A stretch of 26,230 nt of DNA from Isohypsibius dastychi (Eukaryota > Tardigrada > Eutardigrada > Parachela > Isohypsibiidae): positions 1-26,230 of the forward strand of contig JAQIWT010000242.1 in the NCBI GenBank assembly GCA_034696485.1, given 5' to 3'. Position numbers and translations under genes: made by a program. Under the pieces are notes generated by a model. That model was not told the DNA's origin and ran no database searches. It saw nothing but the letters and a program-made list of their open reading frames with translations. Every line of letters begins with the position of its first letter. Position 1 is the first letter of the stretch. This document shows, piece after piece, positions 18,340 through 26,230 of this stretch.

Positions 18340-20581
18340 ATGGGGTCCCTATTATGCCGAGTGCGAGCTGTGGCGATCTATAACATTGTATGCATTCTTT
18401 CGTACTATGATTCCGAGAATCACAAGGTTTGCTTCTAGGTCATTGGAAGTCTGGGCATTCTTAACGCCATTATGGGAACGATCACCGGTCGTGCGGCAGG
18501 CAGCTTCGTCGGAGCAATGATCACACATGCCGCTGGAATACTTCTCCTTAATGGTGTGAAAAAGGTCGCCACATTTGCTAATTTTCCAGTAAGGTGTGAT
18601 TTGATCGTGTTTAATGTGTAGAACAACCGTGGAATGGTCTTTGCTTGGCTGGTTATCACCGGAATCATAGCTGCATTCGCAGTAGTTGCACTATGCTTCT
18701 TTATATACATAATCATCGGACTAGAAAGTGCGGTATGTATTTTTTTTGTTTGCCAACTATTTAACGACTATAATGACCCGTGAATTGGTTCAGGTGTCAA
18801 GCCAGGGTGATGATCCTATTGATCATGATACTGAACGGTTGATTGAGGGTGCAAGAGTAACGAGCGGCACTATGATCGGAGCCATTCTGTTTCATCTGCT
18901 TATCACGGTAAGAAAGAGTTGAATTTAACTTTAATGTGTCTTTGTCGGGGAGCTTGTGAAAAAAAACGGATCGATATTTTTAGCCCTGCGGTTGCGGAAG
19001 CAGAGCAGGGTTACTATTGCGGAGATGAATTTCCTTATCTTTTTTTAGCTGGCGATTTGGCCTCCTGTCTTAATTACAATCTCTAGAAGTTTAGGAAATG
19101 TAAATTCTGAATGGGGAGTGGGAAGGGAGATGTTAATCTTGCTGAATGAATGAGTGAGGCCTGCCTGATGAGAATGACCTCCAGCCTGGGCTCGAGACTG
19201 AGGCGAGAGAGGCGCATCGCCTCGGGGCATTGGATCGTCTGGAAGGCTTTGCTGCCTTTCATTTTGAATCAGTCGTTTCATTTTCGGAACTTCCTGGATT
19301 TCAACAATCGCTGCTCTGGATTATTCAGGATTACATTTAGATGGGCAGCATCTGACATTGATCAACATTAACTATCTTGAATTCCTTTCTGCCAGTCTGT
19401 GCGTTGTTGTTTTGTTTCAACCGGAAGTAGATTCAGATAGGAAGTCAAGGTACCCCATCCCCCGCTGCCCTGTGAAATATGTTTGTGTTCCCCTTTATGT
19501 CCATGAAGTTTAAGGGGTTTTTGGCTTTGCTGCGCATCATTTTGAATCAGTCGTTTCATTTTCTAACTTCCTGGATTTCAACAAACGCTGCTCTGGTTTA
19601 TTCAGGATTACAATTTGATTGGCAGCATCTGACATTGGTTCAACAGTAGCTATCTTGAAATGCTTACTGCCAGTCTGTGCGTTGTTGTTTTGTTTCAACC
19701 GGAAGTAGATTCAAATAGGAAGTCAACGTAGCCCAACCTCGCTGCCCTGTACGATCTGTACCTGTTTCCCTTAACGTCCATGAAGTTTAACGGAGTTTTT
19801 GAATGAATTTCCGCTGGTGCAGGGCGACATGAGTCAGCGAAAGAGGAAAAATAACGCTTTAGCGTTTTTCCGATTGAGCTGACAAGGGAAAACCAGAAAA
19901 TTAAAAAAAAACTCGATCCGAAGCCCGTTTTCACTTCTGCTTGTTCCGGACTTTTGTTCCACTTACCTTCAGTGCGACCGCTTTTTGTTATATTTTTCTT
20001 GGAGAATGGTAAATAGTTAAAAGTCTTTGGGATTGATTTCGAGAGTTCACTTTCACCAATACTGGACCAGAAATTATGAACAATAGTTCCAGAGATAGGA
20101 CTTGGAATATTAGTGGATTCAATCGAACAAAATTTTGAAATGATAAATTTAAAATTAATAATTGGGGAAAAGCCCTAAAAACAGAAGGTCGTCAACAAAA
20201 AGAAACATAAATTGGTGGAGTTTTTGATTTATTAGAGCTTTCACAAACGGCTTAAGCCTGAGTTATACCTCCAAAGCTTATCTTAATTTGAAAAGTATTT
20301 GGAGCAGTTCAGAGAGAAAACCGTTTTTTTTGCTTGAATAGGTATTGCGGAGAGACTAACCCAAGAGCTAAGAGCCAAGCAGAATCGGCTCTGCATGTGT
20401 GTCTCAAAATTCTGTAAACTGATTATCTCACGCCAATGACAATGACTTTCTTCTGCAGGCTGCATGCATTGCCACAGTCATTCAGTACCGTCGAGGAGAT
20501 TATCACTCAGGTCATATTCCAGCAAGCGGTGATCCTCTTGGAGAATTCGTCGTAGTCACAAATGACCAATTCAAAGCGTAG
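18340..20581 (+). CDS. Four-TM small membrane protein, array copy F (intact)
   Basis: Exons 18340-18387 (MGSLLCRVRAVAIYNI), 18439-18564, 18622-18732 (begins NNRGMVFAW), 18794-18907 and 20459-20581 have lengths 48, 126, 111, 114 and 123, all in phase 0, giving 173 residues without a stop. Predicted TMs: about 10-30, 42-56, 62-88 and 115-138 (last one spans exon 4/5). The inner tail of about 30 residues reads RRGDYHSGHIPASGDPLGEF then VVVTNDQFKA. Closest to copy A across exons 1-4 (loop AIMGTITGRAAGSFVGA). MGSLLC at the start fits an N-myristoylation plus palmitoylation signal; that is inference. Intron 4 is 1551 bp, enlarged by a repeat-bearing insertion. A good reference member for the family. 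Confidence 0.84.
19245..19800. repeat. Two tandem copies of a 278-bp unit in intron 4 of copy F
   Basis: Unit 1 (19245-19522) and unit 2 (19523-19800) both run from GGCTTTGCTGC through TTTTGAATCAGTCGTTTCAT, CAGCATCTGACATTG and GTTTCAACCGGAAGTAGATT to a TCCATGAAGTTTAA end. Introns of D and E lack this segment, so it was inserted. No protein is supported on either strand, and the origin (satellite unit or transposon remnant) is unknown. Confidence 0.7.
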
Positions 20582-21477
20582 TTCAGCCCGTGGCCGCAAC
20601 GAGAGCTGTTTTATGAGGGGCTCGATTGGAGGCTGGCTGGCGTCGACACTTCACTGTGTGTGCTGGTGGTTCTGTTGTTTTTTTCAGTCGGAGTACATTC
20701 TTCTGTCATTCTCTTATGCACCGCCGATTTCTAGTACTTTTTTAGTATTCAAGATCAAGTCTTGTTTGTTCTCTTGAAAGGATGTGGCTTATGTTCCCGA
20801 TTTTGTATGGGTACGTGAAGTGAAGATGTAATTGTGGGCAGCTTTGTAAAGAAAAACAATTTTTCAGGATAATAGAGTTTCCAGAATTTTAGTAATGATG
20901 TCTTCATCTCAGCTCATGTTTGTGTTTATTTGCAAATGGCACCCACTTGACCAGCCCTCAGACTCAACCCTCGGGGAACCGTAATCTTTTGAATCTCTAA
21001 ACGAGGTTACGAGTGGGTTAAGCTGTTCAGTGCGGTACAAGCCACTACACATGGAGCCACAGTCCGTTGGTCGTCGAATCAGATAGCACCTTGGTGTATA
21101 ACATGTATCAGCTTGTTAAAGCTTGTCGCCCAACTTCGTGTAGTTCTGCGTCCTCCCGGTGAGCAATCCAACCATTCAAGAACTGGAATTGGAATCCATG
21201 GCACTTGGTCTATATTAGTTCCGTTTGTCGCTGTTGTCGGGCTCGGGTAGAGCCACCTTGGTCCAAGGTGTTCACTCCAAAGATGTGTCTAATGGATTCG
21301 CCGATAACCGGAACCTGAACATTCTCAAACAGGTGAAGAGGTGTTTCGTCGGGGGTCTCTGTGTGGCTAGAATCTCGGGATGACTCCGCTAACAGATTGA
21401 CGTATTGTTCACAGAATGCCGTTATGTCAGGCCCTTATGTTAAGTCTATGGTGGTGAACTTGCACGTCTTTACTGGT
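20582..21477. other. 3' flank of copy F and spacer
   Basis: Positions 20582-20990 match the 3' flanks of A and D, with the same order of motifs (TTCACTGTGTGTGCTGG, GGATGTGGCTTATGTTC, TTTGCAAATGGCACCC). Positions 21120-21160 match the spacer after copy E. The remainder to 21477 has no recognised feature. Confidence 0.45.
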
Positions 21478-21672
21478 ACTTGATGGATCGGAAATTTCAC
21501 GGTACAAAGAGGTGAAATGCATTTGCTGTTGAGGAGCCTGGCTAATAAAGAAGGTCAGAACTCCATCGTTTTTGAGCTGACTGTGATAATTTAAACTTGC
21601 AGAACAAACCCCGCCTGTTAGCTGCTTAGATTCTTATCATCGAAGCAGGCCTTCTCGCTTTGACATTTTTCT
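21478..21672 (+). pseudogene. Four-TM family relic, copy G (B/C type)
   Basis: About 60 bases match the upstream block of B and C (TGATGGATCGGAAATT, GTGAAATGCATTTGCTGTTGA). They join directly to the end of exon 2 (ATAAAGAAGGTCAGAACTCC) plus its intron, then exon 3 (NKPRLLAA, where the next Trp codon is TAG). Exon 1, most of exon 2 and everything after exon 3 are missing. It is closest to copy C and marks the right edge of the array. Confidence 0.75.
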
Positions 21673-24150
21673 TCCATCTTGATGGAAGTCCTTGTGTTAG
21701 CAAATGTATTCAGCCATGCAATTGCGTATCGTTTTTTTGTGATATTTCGGGTTTCCGTACTCTAATATATTCTGTAAGATGTTCAAAGTTTTTAACTCGA
21801 TCCCCTAAATAGGTTTGGTTACACTTCAAGCTTTTCGAATAGCTTTCTTGGAAATAATCCTTGAAGAAAGGCAGTACAGTAATGTCATGTGTGCTTTTTC
21901 GTATTTGTTCTGTCCAAAATTTTTTATCACGTTTTCATTTAAAGCTATTATTTTAGTAATATGGACCTTTTCCTGTTTCCAGTGCACCGTTTTGACGGCC
22001 GTCGGAGAGGAGTGCATTATTGCCGATAAATGAGCGGAGGAAACCAACTTTTGAAATCATTACTGCAATTGTCTTATTTTCTTACCTATCGTTCGCCAAC
22101 TTTGACACATTTTCGGAAATTTTCTCGCCAATCCTCGTTTGTTTGTAGTGAAATAAAACTGAGTTGCTAATACTAGAGTACTTCACCAGGCGGAGAACTG
22201 ATTCCAAGATTCATTTGAAAGACTTTTTTATTATAAATTAGTTTCGTTTCAGTCTTTCGAATCGAATAGTTACATCTAGTACATAATTACATGTAAATCT
22301 AGATTTACCGTTGTATTTGGAATATTATATTCTTTATCGTTCTTAGTTCGGTCTTCCATTTCGTAGAATTACCTGTAGGTTCATTTGAACTACCAGCATT
22401 CATACCATGAATGTCCATGATTACTATTTTTCATTTGTTAACTGAATTCATTCGGTTTTTCGATTCGAAAAACTGATTTTCGAATCATTGTTTTATTGAG
22501 ATCATTCTGTTTTTATTTTTAGATTTCACACTACCTCAAAACTCTACCTTCCGAATTCTTTCGTTGACAGTTTCCGAAATTTGGCGTCAAACGAACAATC
22601 GATTGCCGGCATTTTCTACGAGGCCGAATGGGATGACATTCTTCGCGAACTCTACAGCTTGACCATTCGATTTCATTGACAGTGTAGAACAATTTTCTGG
22701 ATTTACTCTATGTCACGTGGTCCAATCTGAATCTGAACGCACCTTCGTATTTCTCAAAACCGTCATTTCGATTTTGTCAGATCTTTCTGGTCAATTGTTG
22801 ATTTGAACTTGTGATTTACTGGTTCAACGGCATTCAAAAGCCATTGGGTTTTGACACCACGAGATTATAATGTTGTTGGATCCATTTCGTTTTATACGAG
22901 TCAGTCTGGTGCATCAGGTTTCGAAGAACAAACCGGTTACGATAGACTTTTGAATTTTCTATAAGGAACGAAAAAAACCAGAGTTCACAGATTTCATTTG
23001 ACAAAGAAAGCCATTGTCTAAAGCCACTCTTTTTCAATTCTCTCATCGATCTCTATATTTGTATTGTTTTCGCTGCGAAATCAAGTTCCTGATTCTAAAC
23101 AATTCATGTTTTTTTACGGAACTACTCTACAATAAAACGGCAAAAACTACAGAGCACGAGATTTTTTCGAGAGAAATTATATACATACATATAATAATTC
23201 TTCGTCGTATCCATATCTCAGCCGAAATCAGAATAACTGATAAAAGACCGGAAGGAAACGTAAGTAAAAAAAACTAGAAACGACTCCGAAAATTAATTCC
23301 GTGTCTGAATTGCATCTAAAGTATGCTCTAATGTTAATGAAATTTTCAAGGAGTAATATTTTTGCTCCACAGCAGTTTTTTGGATTGCAGCATTGTGACC
23401 TTTGCTCCATTTGTTTCGCAAATTGGGTTCGCTTCGAACAAGCTTTTCTAATGAGGGTGAGATCATAAGACCCTTTGGTTTTGTGAACCGAGCAAATCTG
23501 CATCTGGTTTTTGAAAAATTGTACGAAAGAGCAAATATTTTCGAAACATACCAAGTCGAATTTCAAAATACGTACGCTGAAAAAGATGAAGAGATGAGCT
23601 GTTCAATTGATCCATCATATTCCTTTGAATGCTGTTTGACTGTGCAATATTATCCAGAACGATAGCGTTGGCGCCGCCGACTGGGCTTAAAAGATGCAAA
23701 CATCCGCCCAGTTCCTTGAGATAAGAGTTCATAATTGTCCATTGTATTAGAACGATGATCAAATGATCAGAAAATGATCAGGCCACCTCGCGCACATTGA
23801 ACTCGGATGTCTGCAAGCATCCGCCGACAATCAACACCTCTTTTCGACAGGAAGAAGGTAATTTACGTCAATCACCTGGCTGGAGAAACGGGAGCAGTAC
23901 TCTTTATCTGTTTTCAATTGCACTCGATACCGTCCTACGCAGAATGTGCACCGGCTTCTTTACCTAATCTTCACGTAGACCCGCCGGATGTGCAAACATT
24001 CGAATGATGAAATAATCTTTCGAGAACAATAGACCAGTAGACCTCCGCATTGGTCCTTTCGAATATAGATATGGGTAACATCGGCAGCGTTCTATAACCA
24101 GTCAAATTCATCGAGTTTGATACCTCTTTGTTCTGAATCTGTTTTTCATC
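21673..24150. other. AT-rich gene-poor stretch
   Basis: I recognise no complete gene. A short hairpin CTTCCATC-TT-GATGGAAG lies at about 21671-21688. An open segment ending in TGA at 22031-22033 after a plausible acceptor (CTGTTTCCAG) is followed by an AATAAA near 22152, which could be the 3' end of a small gene, but no upstream exons can be joined with confidence. A better exon candidate at 22523-22679 is listed separately. Minus-strand frames at 22834-23762 have no recognised pattern. Confidence 0.4.
22523..22679 (+). other. Possible terminal coding exon, unrecognised
   Basis: After a pyrimidine-rich TTTTTATTTTTAG acceptor, one frame stays open for 51 codons to TGA at 22677-22679. It has a composition unlike the surrounding AT-rich DNA and a plausible acidic/aromatic stretch (AGIFYEAEWDDILRELYSLT). 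It has no ATG, so it would be a last exon. I know no family for it and could not find its upstream exons. Confidence 0.25.
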
Positions 24151-26137
24151 ATGGCTGTGATCCTGGTGCTTATTCTCGCCACTGTGATCAGATTCGGCGA
24201 TTTTGCTGAAGGTAAGCCACACCCCTCTCCCTTTTTTTCTTAAATATGAAAAACTTAACCGTGTATGACTTACAACAAAATTTTTCGGGTGTGTCACCCG
24301 TTTCGTTCAACAAAACCCCGTATGCTCTAAAGTTGTCTGTAGTAAGGAAATCATGGCCTGCAAAATCCACTCGGTCTACGGTAGCTAAAAAGCATAATTT
24401 CACAGTATATGCTTTTTCCTGTCAGAATTGAATTTTCGTGGCAAACCTAAACATGGCGGTACAAAAACAAGAAGAAAACATCGCCTTAATATCAGTTCTA
24501 ATTTATTAGTCAGAAAGAATTCAGAGTGCCGTGTTCTCCAATGCCGGATGAGGTCAACTAACAGTTTATATTTCAGGCCTGACAGTGCATACTAAAGCCG
24601 GAAACGGGACCGCAACCGGTTGGAGTCAACTCGAAATATCTCCAAACGCATACCTTTCCTTGACGTACAAAGGCACTTTTCGCGTCTCGGTCTTCCGATC
24701 AACGAAAGAAACTGCAACAAATGCGATTGGTGAACAATTTTTCTACTCTCCAGCCCTCATCATCGATCCCTCTTCGGCCGCCAGCTCGTACAGCAATTTC
24801 AACAAGCGCTACGAAATGAAATTTTCTGTTATGTGGGATGTCGAATTCGAGGATTTCGTGCTAGCCGCCGTGACGAAAAAGGTTGGAAAGCCGGTTCCGC
24901 GTGACAGTGTTCGAATACTTCCCATCGAGGAGATAAGAATAGATTCGGACACTTCGAACTTGGACTTTGAAATCCACAACAAATGGACGTCTTACGCCAC
25001 ACAGTCGGCCATCTTCCCGTTCCGCATTTTCTGCACCAAGAACGAAACATGCAGCAACGTTGCAACCATCATGAGAGAAAGCCCAAGTGATTTTGTAAAC
25101 AATCTTGTAGTGTATTACAGTCTGATAACACAAAAGAACACAAGACGCGTAGTGAGAGTGATGGTAGAGCACGCTCTGGCGAGTACTCTCTTCACCGCGC
25201 TAGAGCAAAGGTTGCCGGGACAGGATGTCGTGTATATGACTGCCGATGACGTGAAACAGATGAACCAGGAGATCTCGACAAACATTATTCTGAGTGAGGT
25301 CGCGGACGAAGAGTTCATCAGCGGAGATCAATCTTTGACGATCATGAACATCTTGGATAGTCTACTCAAGGTAAATAAAATGTGTATTGATGATAAAAGC
25401 CGTCAAAGAATTTCAGCAGTGTTCATGTACTGTAATCAAGCATTTTGATTCTTATCGTAAATTGAACTTCAATTTAGATAAGGTATTATTCTATCATACA
25501 CTGGAGTTTAAATACGGTATTTCTCTCAGATTCGGCCTATCTCAACGGAGACTTTTGAGCAAAATATGTGGGATTCGGTTTTCTGGAATGAGGATAACGT
25601 GCGGCCTGATAAGATCACGCAGTCCATGAACGACTTGTACCAGAAAAGCAACGAAATGGTGCAGGAAATCATCAAAAACGAAATGCAGACCGAAAGTAGT
25701 GCCTCCAGTGGAAGTGGAGTTACTATTGGTAAACTCTTCGCAGCCAACGAAAACAGTTCTGGTGGCACCAAGAAACTGACAAAATCGAAAGGTCGAGAAG
25801 TTGCACGATCTACTAACCGAAAAGAAGAGCGTAATCCAATGGAACGGAGAAGTGTTCACGCCTAAACCCATGACCCTCAGCCGCGTCACTTTAGCCGCTT
25901 TCAAGTCCAACTCTTCGACATCAAGCGTGAAGGTCAGTGTGTCGAAAGCCAGTTCTGAACTGAGCACCGGAATCAACTTGCTGGATTCCGCCTCTTCGGT
26001 CCAGAGCTTGATGCAACAGCGTGACGAGATACTCAAACTAAAGGCGCAGATCAAGCTCCAACAGTCAGCTACACAGGAGGACTTCAGGAACGTCAGGGAT
26101 TCCATCACAAACTCCATAAACACCCTTCACTCCAATG
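24151..26137 (+). CDS. Secreted protein of a conserved animal family of unknown function, 3' end cut by a transposon
   Basis: Exon 1 24151-24211 encodes a signal peptide (MAVILVLILATVIRFGDFAE). Exon 2 24577-25370 (265 codons) begins GLTVHTKAGNGTATGW. Exon 3 runs from 25530 to the insertion at 26138 and begins IRPISTETFEQNMWDSVFWN. Motifs recalling a family seen in arthropods and other invertebrates: MWDVEFEDF, SVFWNEDNVRPDKI, and IQWNGEVFTPKPMTLSR. I know no proven function. In exon 3 the frame changes by one base between about 25775 and 25795 (GGTKKLTK in one frame, EKLHDLLTEKK in the next) with no room for an intron. The reading then continues open through LDSASSVQSLMQQRDEILKL, a likely coiled coil, until a hAT-like element interrupts it at 26138. 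Probably a pseudogene or a recently broken allele. The ATG choice rests on the signal peptide and phase match. Confidence 0.75.
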
Positions 26138-26230
26138 CAAGGGTGTGTTTAGGGGGGGGGGGCTGGCGGCTCTGGCCCCATATTAAATTTCTCGAGCCCC
26201 ACATTGCTGGCCCCATATAAGAAATTTTTT
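26138..26230 (-). mobile_element. Non-autonomous hAT-like element, copy 3 (runs off the window)
   Basis: It starts CAAGGGTGTGTTTAGGGG and continues with GGCTCTGGCCCCATAT and GCTGGCCCCATATAAG, matching the reverse complement of the right end of copy 1. The left flank CTCCAATG (26130-26137) should recur after the far end if this insertion is complete. An 11-base G run lies just inside the terminus (26152-26162). Confidence 0.8.

Noticed and set aside
19045-19281. Minus-strand frame rich in Pro/Arg/Gln, considered as a transposon protein
   Set aside because: It shows no reverse-transcriptase, integrase or gag motif, and it overlaps the non-coding 278-bp repeat.
5166-20581. Naming the four-TM proteins as tetraspanins or claudins
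   Set aside because: The outer loops are too short, there is no CCG motif as in tetraspanins and no W-GLW-C-C motif as in claudins.
21815-22033. Small gene ending in TVLTAVGEECIIADK
   Set aside because: A plausible acceptor and a downstream AATAAA exist, but the donor and phase for an upstream exon cannot be matched, so I do not call it.
23228-23762. Minus-strand open frames of about 100-112 codons
   Set aside because: They have mixed composition, no recognised motif, no splice partners and overlapping open frames on the other strand.

Overview
The window looks like nuclear DNA from a compact invertebrate genome. Its genes are split by many short GT-AG introns (mostly about 50-60 bp), and the protein families are animal ones. 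I cannot fix the phylum. Nothing looks bacterial, viral or organellar, and I see no rRNA, tRNA or CRISPR.

Layout. (1) Positions 606-3573 hold a nearly full-length SLC6 sodium/chloride-dependent neurotransmitter or amino-acid transporter gene in about 19 exons, including exons of 12, 25 and 28 nt. It has a lesion after TM1 and a 2-nt frameshift in the exon carrying the VRGVLLDGA motif. (2) Positions 4447-4887 hold a fold-back, MITE-like repeat. (3) From 5166 to about 21.7 kb there is a tandem array, all on the + strand, of small genes for 170-190 aa proteins with four membrane segments. There are six gene-length copies (A-F), one relic (G) and one stray exon fragment. Each copy has five exons, every intron is in phase 0, the N-terminus is MGSLLCRV-like and the tail is GEFVxVT-like. 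By sequence and upstream DNA they form two subfamilies: A/D/E/F and B/C/G. (4) Two broken SLC6 segments lie inside the array: C-terminal exons at 6625-7573 and middle exons at 13384-14051. (5) From 21.7 to 24.1 kb the DNA is AT-rich with no convincing complete gene. (6) Positions 24151-26137 hold most of a gene for a secreted protein of a conserved animal family without an established function. It carries a frameshift and is cut by a transposon at the window edge.

Mobile DNA. Three copies of one non-autonomous hAT-like element (termini CAAGGGTG / CACCCTTG, 8-bp target duplications, GGGGCC-rich interior) lie at 7174-7535, 10526-10816 and 26138 to the end. Two are inserted in coding sequence. 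The third sits between two alternative last exons of copy B, and a bare terminus of the same element lies at another duplication joint, so the element may have helped rearrange the array.

Taken together, this is a locus of recent gene birth and death: an unnamed four-TM family expanded by unequal exchange, mixed with dying copies of a transporter. The shared phase-0 exons, diversified outer loops, constant tail and duplicated last exon are the most interesting biology. The functional reading (surface proteins with a signalling or trafficking tail) is inference only.
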